Shown here: in pieces, positions 1 to 5,527 of the stretch
Layout of the letters: each line of letters starts with the position of its first letter
How positions within the stretch are numbered: the first letter of the stretch is position 1
Source of the DNA: Deltaproteobacteria bacterium
GTDB lineage: Bacteria > Desulfobacterota > Desulfarculia > Adiutricales > JAGVGV01
Assembly (NCBI GenBank): GCA_020056895.1
Contig: JAGVGV010000699.1
Span: forward strand, 1-5,527
Length of the DNA stretch: 5,527 bases
Reading direction: 5' to 3'
Translations under genes and position numbers: made by a program
Notes under the pieces: generated by a model
Told to the model about the DNA's origin: nothing
Seen by the model: the letters and a program-made list of their open reading frames with translations, nothing else
Database searches by the model: none

Positions 1-1664
1 ATGAATTCAGGCAGGTTGTGAATATGATACGGCGGTTTGAGGGGGAAGGACGACAACCCGGCGCATATGCCCAAAGCGTCGTCGATGTAGTGCATCCGTT
101 CCTGCCAGTCCACGATGTCGCAGGTGGCTTCCGGCGAGGGGTAATAGGGGATGGAATTTTCCCCGCGGGGGTCCCACTTGAGGAAGTAATCCTTGAACTT
201 TTCGTCCGGGACCTGGATCCAGTCCTTCACGAACTCCTCGCGCTCGGCCATAGTGCTGAACGGAGCCTGAGGAAACTGGCCTTCGATCTGGGTGATGTTG
301 ATCTTTTCGCCGGTGGCGTACATCAGGAAATAGATGGGGTTGAGCATACCCAGCTTGAGCGGCAGTTGTTCATGCTTCTTGATGTTGTTGTGGGCGAAGG
401 CGTCGGCGCCCTTCCCGATCCGTTTGGCCGCCCAATGGGTGCCGTCGGCCAGAATGTCGCCGATCCCTTCCCGGCGGACAATCCGGTCCAAAAGCCAGTT
501 GAAGCGGCCTTCATTGTCCTCGGGCATACCATCGAAATCCGCTTCGGTCAGGATGCCGGCGTTCAAAAGTTCCAAGGCGAAGGCCATGACCTGGGGCGTC
601 GAGAATCCGTCCACGCCGTATTCCGTGGCCCGCTGGGCAATGGTCAGGCCGAATTCCAGATCCGACATGGCGGCCATGGTATAGGTGAGCTTCGAAAAGC
701 ATTTCATCATGTACGTGGGCATGCCGGGCACGGTGATCGTGGCCCCGCATTTCATGGGGCAGTTGTAGCAACTGATAAGGCGCGTCCGCATGCTTTCCAG
801 GGTGTGGGTCCACTGCTTGGCGATGTCGTCGTTCCAGAAATCCTTGCGGCGGGTGCGGGCGTTGCCCCAGGCGAAATTTTCGGTGTGCCATTTTTCGTCG
901 TGAACGGCCATTTCCTGGGGCGATCCCAAGCCGGCCAAAATCGGCATGACTCCGGGAATGGGATGGCTTTCCCGGTGCTTGATGTATTGGAGCACGTCGT
1001 TGCACAGTTCGATGAACCGGGCCGGCTGAGCCAGAAGAATATCCTTGGTGCCTCGGACGGCAATGGCTTTCAGGCCTTTCGAGCCCATCACCGCGCCCAG
1101 GCCCCCCCGGCTGGCGCTGGACCGGCCTTGTTCGATGGACGCGAAAAACACCCGGTTTTCCCCGGCCAGGCCGATGGAGGCCACCTGGGCCTTGGGTTCG
1201 CCCAGTTCCTTCTTGATCAGCTCGGCGGTTTCGATGGCCCCTTTGCCCCGCAGGTGTTCCGCGTCCCGGATTTCCACCTTGTCGTTGTGGATCCACAAGT
1301 ACACCAAGCTGGGCGATTGGCCCCGAACGATCACCTTGTCGTACCCGGCGTGCTTGAGTTCCGGAGCCCAGAAGCCGCCCATCATGGAATAGGCCAACAA
1401 CTGGGTCTGGGGGGAAAAGGTGGTCACGATGGTCCGGTTGGCTCCCGTGGCGGGCGTGGCCCCCAACAGGCCGGTACCGAAGATCAGGAGGTTGTCCGGA
1501 GAAAAGGGTTCAACTTCGGGAGGGACACGATCCCACAGGATCTTGGCGTTGGTGCCCAGCCCCCCCAGGTACATTTCGGTCCATTTGGGATCCGTTTCCA
1601 CCCGTTCGATGTTGCCACGGGACAGATCCACTTCCAGATTAAACCCGGTCTCCGCGTATCTCAT
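1..1664 (-). CDS. bamB: Class II benzoyl-CoA reductase, tungsten active-site subunit BamB (partial, C-terminus beyond window)
   Basis: Member of the tungsten aldehyde:ferredoxin oxidoreductase (AOR) family. BamB reduces the aromatic ring of benzoyl-CoA to a dienoyl-CoA in strict anaerobes, without ATP hydrolysis, as part of the cytoplasmic Bam complex. The frame is open from ATG at 1664 to the window edge (554 codons). BamB is about 650 residues, so roughly 100 are missing. Visible features: N-terminus MRYAETGFNLEVDLSRG; pterin-site stretch GGLGTNAKILWD (about 34-45); AOR signature SRGGLGAVMGSKGLKA (about 185-200); cluster cysteines C299, C302 and C306 in SCYNCPMKCG; a likely fourth ligand C534 in DALGICAGLSS. 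The segments KHEQLPLKL and GEKINITQIEGQFPQAP match BamB as I remember it better than generic AOR. An AAGGGTGAGG Shine-Dalgarno region lies just before the ATG. The gene has its own promoter about 270 bp upstream. A BamB paralogue acting on another aryl-CoA remains possible. bamC-I genes would be expected downstream, outside the window. Confidence 0.9.
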   Translation of the reverse strand, partial: MRYAETGFNLEVDLSRGNIERVETDPKWTEMYLGGLGTNAKILWDRVPPEVEPFSPDNLLIFGTGLLGATPATGANRTIVTTFSPQTQLLAYSMMGGFWAPELKHAGYDKVIVRGQSPSLVYLWIHNDKVEIRDAEHLRGKGAIETAELIKKELGEPKAQVASIGLAGENRVFFASIEQGRSSASRGGLGAVMGSKGLKAIAVRGTKDILLAQPARFIELCNDVLQYIKHRESHPIPGVMPILAGLGSPQEMAVHDEKWHTENFAWGNARTRRKDFWNDDIAKQWTHTLESMRTRLISCYNCPMKCGATITVPGMPTYMMKCFSKLTYTMAAMSDLEFGLTIAQRATEYGVDGFSTPQVMAFALELLNAGILTEADFDGMPEDNEGRFNWLLDRIVRREGIGDILADGTHWAAKRIGKGADAFAHNNIKKHEQLPLKLGMLNPIYFLMYATGEKINITQIEGQFPQAPFSTMAEREEFVKDWIQVPDEKFKDYFLKWDPRGENSIPYYPSPEATCDIVDWQERMHYIDDALGICAGLSSFPLKPPYHIHNLPEF

Positions 1665-1806
1665 AACCTCACCCTTCAGACAAAGACGTGCGATGGGGTT
1701 GTCCGGGGGCCTTGCGCCGGAAGGGGATGCGACCCATCCCGAATCCCTTCCCTGGCCGGTTCGTTCGGCCATCCGCAAACGCCTTCGGCTCGGCTTTTAT
1801 TCCGGC

Positions 1807-1834
1807 GGCGACCGGGAAGACGGTCCCGGCCGCC
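1807..1834 (-). other. GC-rich stem-loop in the bamB leader
   Basis: Read on the minus strand, GGCGGCCGGGA pairs with TCCCGGTCGCC around the loop CCGTCT, an 11-bp stem with one G-U pair. It sits about 145-170 nt before the bamB start and inside the predicted leader. No U-run follows, so it is not a simple terminator. It could be part of a regulatory leader or just GC-rich chance. I could not match the leader to the molybdenum-cofactor riboswitch consensus by eye. Confidence 0.35.
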
Positions 1835-1930
1835 CGAGGACTTCAACGTGGCCCGTTCCATGTTCGGGGATAGATCCGGAGACGCCCCTAATAGTGGATT
1901 AGCCAACAAAATCAACTACTTTGTCAATCG

Positions 1931-1949
1931 ACAGTTAAATTGTAGCTGT
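1931..1949. promoter_or_regulatory. Imperfect dyad over the bamB -10 box (operator candidate)
   Basis: The 19-bp plus-strand sequence ACAGTTAAATTGTAGCTGT is an inverted repeat in which 7 of 9 base pairs match around a central base. It covers the whole -10 hexamer of the bamB promoter (1939-1944), the classic place for a repressor. Which regulator might bind is unknown; no regulator gene lies in the window. Confidence 0.4.
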
Positions 1950-1967
1950 AATATAACTATTTGTCAA
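1939..1967 (-). promoter_or_regulatory. Predicted sigma70 promoter of bamB
   Basis: On the minus strand a perfect -35 box TTGACA (1967-1962) is followed after exactly 17 bp by TACAAT (1944-1939), one mismatch from the -10 consensus, in AT-rich DNA. Transcription should start near 1932, giving a leader of about 265-270 nt before bamB. A second TTGACA occurs 40 bp downstream (1927-1922) with only a poor -10 match (GCTAAT, 18-bp spacing), so it is more likely a repeat or weak tandem promoter. Confidence 0.75.
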
Positions 1968-2070
1968 GGGCCAAAAAAAATTTTACATGGTCGCCCGGTG
2001 TCGCCGGGGAAAAGAGGCGGGGGTTCAAGGGGGCCTGAGTCCGGCCCAAAGGGATTCCTCCTTGGTGGGA

Positions 2071-2102
2071 CGAAAAAGAACAGGCGAGGAAAAATCTCGC
2101 CC
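2071..2102 (-). terminator. Rho-independent terminator candidate upstream of bamB promoter
   Basis: On the minus strand GGCGAG (2101-2096) pairs with CTCGCC (2088-2083) across a 7-nt loop, extendable by one G-U pair. TGTTCTTTTTC follows, giving a moderate U-run. It lies about 265 nt beyond the moaA stop and about 100 bp before the bamB promoter, so it would insulate bamB from moaA read-through. On the plus strand there is no adjacent U-run. Confidence 0.5.
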
Positions 2103-2279
2103 GGTCAATCAGATTTTCATGGAATAACAGGTAATTATACGCAAGAAAGGGGCGCTTGATCTGGAACGCCAAGGGAGGATGGGAACCGATGCTCAGGCCA
2201 AGCCGCGATCAAAAGGGGCCGAAGGTGAATCGGTTTTGGGTATTCGCCGTAGGGGGGAGGCACGCCGCGCCCCTCAGAG

Positions 2280-2313
2280 AAAAACGAAGGCCTCGTTCGG
2301 ACCCTTTGGGTCG
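2280..2313 (-). terminator. Terminator candidate for moaA (two small hairpins, U5)
   Basis: Starting about 50 nt after the moaA stop, the minus strand carries GACCC-AAA-GGGTC (2312-2300), then AACGA/TCGTT (2297-2283), then five T residues ending at 2280. The final stem is short and partly shares the T-run, so termination may be weak. The stronger hairpin at 2071-2102 could act as back-up. Confidence 0.4.
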
Positions 2314-2364
2314 TAGCCTGCTCTAATACTTTGGACCGACGCCGCTGGCGGCTGGATCGTTGGG

Positions 2365-3342
2365 TCAGCCGCCGATTGAATGCATGGCCCGCCGAGGCGT
2401 TTCGGCCTGGCGCAGAAGATGGTTTTGAGGCTTGGCGGCGGCGGCCCGCCGGAGCAGGCCGGCCAGTTCCTCCGGTCCGGCGCCGGCCCGAAGGGCGTCC
2501 TTGATGTCCACTTCGCGGTCGGAAAGCAGGCAGACCCGGATCTTGCCTTCGGCGGTAAGCCGCAACCGGTTGCAGGCTCCGCAAAAATGGTTGGAAACCG
2601 GGCTGATGAATCCGAGGGTCCCCAAAGCTCCCGGCAACCGGAACACCCGGGCCGGGCCTTCGTCCCCTTCGCGGGGTACGGCTTCCAGCCGGTCCAGCCC
2701 TTCGATCCGCCGCTGGATTTCTTCGGCCGATAAAAACCGGTCCCGGCTCCAAAAATCCACCTGCCCCATGGGCATGAATTCAATGAAACGGACTTCCAGC
2801 GGGTATTCGCGGCTGAGCTGGGCGAACCGTTCCAGTTCGTGGTCGTTCACCCCTTTCATGGCCACGCAGTTCAGCTTGATCCGATCGAATCCGGCGTCGA
2901 GCGCGGTTTGGATCCCTCTCCACACCTGAGGCAATACATCCAGCCCGGTAATGTATTCGTACGTGCGGGAGTCCAGGGAATCGAGGCTGATGTTCACCCG
3001 CCGGAGTCCGGCGGCGGCCAGATCGCGGGCCTTGTCGGCCAGGAGCAGGCCGTTGGTGGTCATGCGGACGTCCAAGGGCGCGGGTAGTTCGGCCAGTTGC
3101 CGGATGAAGTCCACCATCCCCTTGCGGACCAGGGGTTCGCCGCCGGTCAACCGGATCTTGTTCATGCCCAAGGAGGAGGCGGCTTGGATCACCCGTCGGA
3201 TTTCCTCGTAGGCCAATATGTCGGGATGAGCCAGCTTGGGTACGCCGCCCGGCGGCATGCAGTAGCGGCAGCGAAGGTTGCACCGGTCGGTCACGGAGAC
3301 CCTTAGGTAGGAAAGACGGCGCTGAAAGCGGTCAACGAGCAA
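2365..3342 (-). CDS. moaA: GTP 3',8-cyclase MoaA (molybdenum/tungsten cofactor biosynthesis)
   Basis: Radical-SAM enzyme that, with MoaC, converts GTP to cyclic pyranopterin monophosphate, the first step of molybdopterin synthesis in the cytoplasm. With the TTG start at 3342 it has 325 residues, normal for the family. The radical-SAM [4Fe-4S] cysteines are C21, C25 and C28 (CNLRCRYC). GGEP is at 66-69. The second cluster uses C254, C257 and C271 (CGACNRLRLT, then C). The chain ends in the conserved di-glycine (MHSIGG). Start choice: the frame stays open to an ATG at 3471, but a strong promoter lies inside that extension. ATG at 3363 (332 residues) has no Shine-Dalgarno site. TTG at 3342 has AAGAAGGA seven bases upstream and gives the canonical N-terminus (M)LVDRFQRRLSYLRVSVTDRC. 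All key residues are present. The product would feed the tungsten cofactor of the neighbouring BamB. Only the exact start is in doubt. Confidence 0.95.
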   Translation of the reverse strand: MLVDRFQRRLSYLRVSVTDRCNLRCRYCMPPGGVPKLAHPDILAYEEIRRVIQAASSLGMNKIRLTGGEPLVRKGMVDFIRQLAELPAPLDVRMTTNGLLLADKARDLAAAGLRRVNISLDSLDSRTYEYITGLDVLPQVWRGIQTALDAGFDRIKLNCVAMKGVNDHELERFAQLSREYPLEVRFIEFMPMGQVDFWSRDRFLSAEEIQRRIEGLDRLEAVPREGDEGPARVFRLPGALGTLGFISPVSNHFCGACNRLRLTAEGKIRVCLLSDREVDIKDALRAGAGPEELAGLLRRAAAAKPQNHLLRQAETPRRAMHSIGG

Positions 3343-3349
3343 GGGTTGT

Positions 3350-3357
3350 TCCTTCTT
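3350..3357 (-). promoter_or_regulatory. Ribosome binding site that decides the moaA start
   Basis: AAGAAGGA on the minus strand lies 7 nt before TTG at 3342 and downstream of the alternative ATG at 3363, so it can only serve the TTG. The 20 nt before ATG 3363 contain no purine-rich Shine-Dalgarno sequence. Confidence 0.55.
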
Positions 3358-3392
3358 CCTCATGACTCGAAATAATATGTTCGCCGGGGAAT

Positions 3393-3422
3393 AGTATAAG
3401 GCCGCAACTCGGAGGCTGTCAA
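3393..3422 (-). promoter_or_regulatory. Predicted sigma70 promoter of moaA
   Basis: On the minus strand TTGACA (3422-3417) is followed after 18 bp by TATACT (3398-3393). The predicted transcript start near 3386 lies about 22 nt before ATG 3363 and about 43 nt before TTG 3342. This makes moaA independent of the upstream chemoreceptor gene and excludes the upstream ATG at 3471. The leader is too short for a molybdenum-cofactor riboswitch. Confidence 0.65.
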
Positions 3423-3474
3423 TGAGGAGGGGGGAAAACGAGTAGCCGATCCGTGCCTCCGGCGGTTCCAAATG

Positions 3475-3504
3475 AAAAGGGGGTGGTGAAAAGAGCCGAC
3501 CCCC
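3475..3504 (-). terminator. Terminator candidate for the chemoreceptor gene
   Basis: About 29 nt after the chemoreceptor stop, the minus strand carries GGGGGT (3504-3499), a 14-nt loop, ACCCCC (3484-3479) and TTTT (3478-3475). The six-pair stem is GC-rich, but the loop is long and the U-run short. Its position between the stop and the moaA promoter supports the call. Confidence 0.45.
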
Positions 3505-3532
3505 TGATTAGGGTGAGCGATCCGCCGAACAA

Positions 3533-5083
3533 TCAATCGTCCGTTTTCCGTCCGTGGATAATGCCCATCAAATCGTCCACCACCTGCCGGAGGGCCTCGG
3601 CCTGGCTGCCCAGTTCTTCCGAAGCCGCCGCGGATTCCTCGGCTTGGGCGGCATTCTGCTGGATCACCTTGTCCAAATTGGCCACCGCTTGGTTGATCTG
3701 ATCGATCCCCTGGGCCTGTTCCGTGGACGCGCCGGCCACGTCGCCCACCAAATCAGCCACTTTGTGGGCCGCCTGGTTCACTTCCCTGAAGGCCTCGGTG
3801 GCTTCGGCCACCAGATGGGTTCCTTGAGCGATCTTGCGGATGGCGCCTTCGATTAAGGCCCCGGTGTTCCGGGCCGCTTCCGCCGACCGTTGAGCCAGGT
3901 TCCGCACTTCGTCCGCCACCACCGCGAAACCGGCTCCGGCTTCCCCGGCCCGGGCCGCCTCGACCGCCGCGTTGAGCGCCAACAGGTTGGTCTGGAAGGC
4001 GATTTCATCAATAGTTTTGATTATTTTGCCAATCTCGCGGCCGGCTTCGGATATTTCGGACATGCTTTCGGTCATCTGGTCCATGGACCGGCCGGCCCGT
4101 TCCACGATCCCCCGGGTTTCGCCCATCAACTTGTTCGCTTCGGTGGCGTGGTCGGCGTTCTGGCGGGTCATGGACGACAGCTCCTCGAGGGAGGCCGATG
4201 TTTCCTCGAGGGACGCGGCCTGATTCGACGCCCCGTCGGCCAGGCTTTGGCTGGTGGCCGAAATTTCCGAGGACGCCGAAGCCACCTGGTCCGATGAATC
4301 CACCAGATCCGTGGAAATCCGCTCGATGGGCCGGTTGACCGCGCCGGTGATCATGATAAAAAACAGACCGCCGCTGACGATCAGGCCCACCAGCACCACC
4401 AAGCCGCCCCAAATGAGGGACCCTCGGATTTCCCGGTCCGCCTGATCCAGGCTTTGGATGATCTCGAAGGCTCCGTGGACTTCCCCCGCCTTCCAGCCTT
4501 CCAACCGGACGCCAAAGGGGTCCACGCCCTGGTCATTGCCCCAGTATTTGTGAGACAGGCCGGGGTCGCCATGGCACATCAGGCAGACTTCGGTCAACCG
4601 GACGGCCCGGAAGGTGCGTACGGCGTTCTTTGCCGGATCGATCTCCCAGTGTTCCTCCAGCCTTTCCGATTCCATTTTGCGGATGACTCGGCCTTCCAGT
4701 TCATCCGGGGCGTTTTTGGGATTCCTGGGCTGGAGCTTGGGGACCTTGAAGGTATATCCCGCTTCGGCGGCCTTGCGCATGGCCGACCGCCAGGCCGTCA
4801 CCACGGGCACCGCGCCCAGTATTTTTTCGTTTTCGCCTTTTTTTGCCCATTCCCGCATCATCTGGTCGGTAATCAGGCCGCTGGCCAGCTTGTCTTCCAT
4901 TTCCATCCGGGCCGATTCAGCCATCAGGTTGATGGCCTTGGCCTTTTCCACGATGGCCCCCACGGCCTGCTGGCGGGCGTTCGCGGCATAGAGCACGAAC
5001 AACACCAGGGTCAGGGCCACGGTCAGCAGAAATCCCGTCATCACGATCTTGGCGCGGAGCGACATCCGGCGGAAAAGCGACAT
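3533..5083 (-). CDS. Methyl-accepting chemotaxis protein with periplasmic c-type heme (Tll0287-like) sensor
   Basis: Inner-membrane chemoreceptor, 516 residues from ATG 5083, which has GGGGAGGG just upstream. The frame stays open to 5272, but the extension contains the leader hairpins and promoter and does not look coding. Order: short basic N-terminus; TM1 about 13-33; periplasmic domain about 34-220; TM2 about 222-245; cytoplasmic coiled-coil signalling domain about 260-510. The periplasmic domain has one heme-attachment motif, CLMCH (167-171), followed by [11 protein letters not shown]. This resembles the Tll0287-like (DUF3365) domain often fused to receptors in Deltaproteobacteria. The CheA/CheW-contacting hairpin tip is clear: [19 protein letters not shown] (360-378), then [17 protein letters not shown]. 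Glu pairs in [10 protein letters not shown] (292-301) and EESAAASEE near the C-terminus are likely methylation sites. NRPIERI after TM2 recalls the start of HAMP, but no full HAMP is evident. The CheR-docking pentapeptide is absent (end GRKTDD). The signal is probably redox or a small gas; this is inference. Confidence 0.93.
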   Translation of the reverse strand: MSLFRRMSLRAKIVMTGFLLTVALTLVLFVLYAANARQQAVGAIVEKAKAINLMAESARMEMEDKLASGLITDQMMREWAKKGENEKILGAVPVVTAWRSAMRKAAEAGYTFKVPKLQPRNPKNAPDELEGRVIRKMESERLEEHWEIDPAKNAVRTFRAVRLTEVCLMCHGDPGLSHKYWGNDQGVDPFGVRLEGWKAGEVHGAFEIIQSLDQADREIRGSLIWGGLVVLVGLIVSGGLFFIMITGAVNRPIERISTDLVDSSDQVASASSEISATSQSLADGASNQAASLEETSASLEELSSMTRQNADHATEANKLMGETRGIVERAGRSMDQMTESMSEISEAGREIGKIIKTIDEIAFQTNLLALNAAVEAARAGEAGAGFAVVADEVRNLAQRSAEAARNTGALIEGAIRKIAQGTHLVAEATEAFREVNQAAHKVADLVGDVAGASTEQAQGIDQINQAVANLDKVIQQNAAQAEESAAASEELGSQAEALRQVVDDLMGIIHGRKTDD

Positions 5084-5133
5084 CCAACCCTCCCCATGAA
5101 CTCCTATTCCCGGGGTTCGAGGCGTCCAGTGGC

Positions 5134-5154
5134 GGGGCTCCGAAACGGAACCCC
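5134..5154 (-). other. Leader hairpin upstream of the chemoreceptor gene
   Basis: On the minus strand GGGGTTCCG and CGGAGCCCC form a 9-bp stem (one G-U) with a TTT loop, about 50-70 nt before the start codon. The wobble pair makes the stem complete only in the minus-strand transcript. A second stem, AAACCC/GGGTTT at 5160-5175, lies just upstream. The function is unknown. Confidence 0.35.
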
Positions 5155-5208
5155 TTCCCAAACCCGTTGGGGTTTTTAAAAAACACGAAAAACGATTCGT
5201 TGGCTCAA

Positions 5209-5237
5209 AGCATAACGGAGCCCCCGCCCCTCCGCAA
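5209..5237 (-). promoter_or_regulatory. Weak sigma70 promoter candidate for the chemoreceptor gene
   Basis: On the minus strand TTGCGG (5237-5232) and TATGCT (5214-5209) are separated by 17 bp. The hexamers match consensus at only 3 and 4 positions, and the spacer is very GC-rich. The predicted leader is about 120 nt. I saw no clear sigma54 or sigma28 signature. Confidence 0.3.
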
Positions 5238-5246
5238 GCGGGCTCA

Positions 5247-5264
5247 TGGAAATGATTATTTCCA
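5247..5264. promoter_or_regulatory. Inverted repeat just upstream of the chemoreceptor promoter
   Basis: TGGAAAT-GATT-ATTTCCA has perfect 7-bp arms and lies about 10 bp upstream of the candidate -35 box. The position suits an activator or repressor site. It sits between the promoter and the repeat element at 5277, so it could instead be element flank. Confidence 0.3.
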
Positions 5265-5276
5265 AGGGACAATTAG

Positions 5277-5417
5277 GGGCTGTTTCCAAAAACGTGATTT
5301 TGCCCAAGATCAAGGAGGCCGCGGTTTTGAATCCGGAGGAATCGTTGACCTATTTTGAGGAATTCAAAGCAAGGCCGACACCCAAGATTGGGTAAAAGCA
5401 CTTTTTAGAAACAGCCC
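5277..5417. mobile_element. MITE-like element, 141 bp, with imperfect terminal inverted repeats
   Basis: The left end (5277-5307) begins GGGCTGTTTC, and the reverse complement of the right end (5388-5417) begins with the same ten bases. Beyond that, AAAAA, GTG, TTTT and CCCAA also match, giving 27 identities over 31 aligned positions with one gap. TAG flanks both ends (5274-5276 and 5418-5420), a possible 3-bp target duplication. The element is far too short for a transposase, so it would be moved by one encoded elsewhere, or it is a remnant of an insertion sequence. A 49-codon frame (5246-5395, [15 protein letters not shown]...) crosses the left end. It lacks a clear ribosome site and I do not call it a gene. 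Confidence 0.55.
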
Positions 5418-5515
5418 TAGTGACAAGTCACGTTTCAAGTGTCGGAAAATAGTGGCCGCCTTGGCCTTGATCCGGCGATACGCCTACCACCAGTTAATGC
5501 GTGACTTGTCACTAG
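5417..5515. repeat. 99-bp unit bounded by perfect 16-bp inverted repeats
   Basis: CTAGTGACAAGTCACG (5417-5432) is repeated exactly inverted as CGTGACTTGTCACTAG (5500-5515). Each arm is itself a palindrome (GTGAC-AA-GTCAC). The unit shares base 5417 with the end of the adjacent MITE-like element. The 67-bp core has no recognised gene, though one plus-strand frame is open from 5359 to the window edge. It could be a second small mobile element, a nested insertion or a REP-type palindrome pair. Confidence 0.55.
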
Positions 5516-5527
5516 TGTCACGTCAAA

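Larger units (their letters stand above)
1665..2364. other. Gene-free region between moaA and bamB (about 700 bp)
   Basis: No convincing gene lies here. In transcription order (minus strand) it holds a two-hairpin terminator candidate after moaA, a second terminator-like hairpin at 2071-2102, the bamB promoter and dyad at 1931-1967, and a leader of about 265 nt. The piece from about 2103 to 2279 shows nothing I recognise. The minus-strand frames in the region start at TTG and have unremarkable composition. The long plus-strand frame that covers bamB also runs through to 2159, but it is antisense shadow. Local composition turns clearly AT-rich between about 1900 and 1980, as expected for a promoter. 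Confidence 0.6.

Noticed and set aside
1676..1915. 79-codon minus-strand frame in the bamB leader
   Set aside because: It starts at TTG without a ribosome site, encodes an Arg/Pro/Gly-rich sequence and covers the leader hairpin. No sign of a real protein.
1665..1932. Molybdenum/tungsten cofactor riboswitch in the bamB leader
   Set aside because: The gene context would suit it, but by eye I could not fit the leader to the conserved Moco motif. An Infernal search is needed to settle it.
2102..2141. TATAAT on the minus strand near 2136 as a second promoter
   Set aside because: No -35 match lies at 16-18 bp, and a terminator-like hairpin follows within about 40 bp with no gene between.
18..2159. 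713-codon plus-strand open frame
   Set aside because: It is antisense to bamB over most of its length. The encoded sequence is low-complexity, rich in Gly, His, Pro and Phe, typical of the complement of a GC-rich gene. The minus strand has clear AOR-family motifs.
2135..2783. Minus-strand frames of 169 and 205 codons overlapping the 3' part of moaA
   Set aside because: They are out of frame with moaA, whose own frame carries the conserved C-terminal cluster and di-glycine. They are shadows.
5084..5272. 63-codon N-terminal extension of the chemoreceptor
   Set aside because: It contains leader hairpins and a promoter candidate, and it would place a long unrelated segment before TM1. ATG 5083 has a good ribosome site and gives the usual short basic N-terminus.
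5246..5395. 49-codon plus-strand frame ([15 protein letters not shown]...)
   Set aside because: The composition looks fairly protein-like, but there is no convincing ribosome site and it runs through both terminal repeats of the MITE-like element. It may be a relic of the parent element rather than a gene.
5417..5515. Integron attC site or CRISPR repeat unit
   Set aside because: The paired palindromes lack the attC core boxes (GTTRRRY/RYYYAAC), and there are only two inverted copies with no spacer array.

Overview
The window is about 58-60% GC by eye and carries three protein genes, all on the minus strand, so transcription runs from high to low coordinates: a heme-binding methyl-accepting chemotaxis protein (3533-5083), the molybdenum/tungsten cofactor gene moaA (2365-3342), and the N-terminal 554 codons of a tungsten aldehyde:ferredoxin oxidoreductase-family protein that reads closely as BamB, the active-site subunit of class II benzoyl-CoA reductase (1664 to the window edge). 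An ATP-independent benzoyl-CoA reductase together with a chemoreceptor carrying a CxxCH heme site suggests a strictly anaerobic Desulfobacterota (former Deltaproteobacteria) bacterium, such as an aromatic-degrading sulfate reducer, metal reducer or syntroph. That placement is inference from gene content, not from a marker gene.

Layout from the right edge: 5265-5527 holds repeat DNA, namely a 141-bp MITE-like element with 30/31-bp imperfect terminal inverted repeats, abutted by a 99-bp unit closed by perfect 16-bp inverted repeats. Next come a dyad, a candidate sigma70 promoter and a leader with two hairpins in front of the chemoreceptor gene. A terminator-like hairpin follows that gene. moaA has its own promoter (TTGACA-N18-TATACT), which lies inside an upstream extension of the open frame and so rules the longest start out. 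A roughly 700-bp gene-free stretch (1665-2364) holds two terminator-like hairpins, then a near-consensus promoter (TTGACA-N17-TACAAT) with a dyad on its -10 box, then a leader of about 265 nt ending at the bamB start.

Functionally, moaA and bamB belong together. MoaA catalyses the first step of molybdopterin synthesis, and BamB carries a tungsten-bis-molybdopterin cofactor. The separate promoters and intervening terminators suggest they are transcribed separately. The chemoreceptor may steer cells by a redox or gas signal sensed at its heme. No tRNA, rRNA or CRISPR array was seen. No clearly new system is evident. The most distinctive items are the bamB control region, the heme chemoreceptor without a recognisable HAMP domain, and the nested repeat elements.
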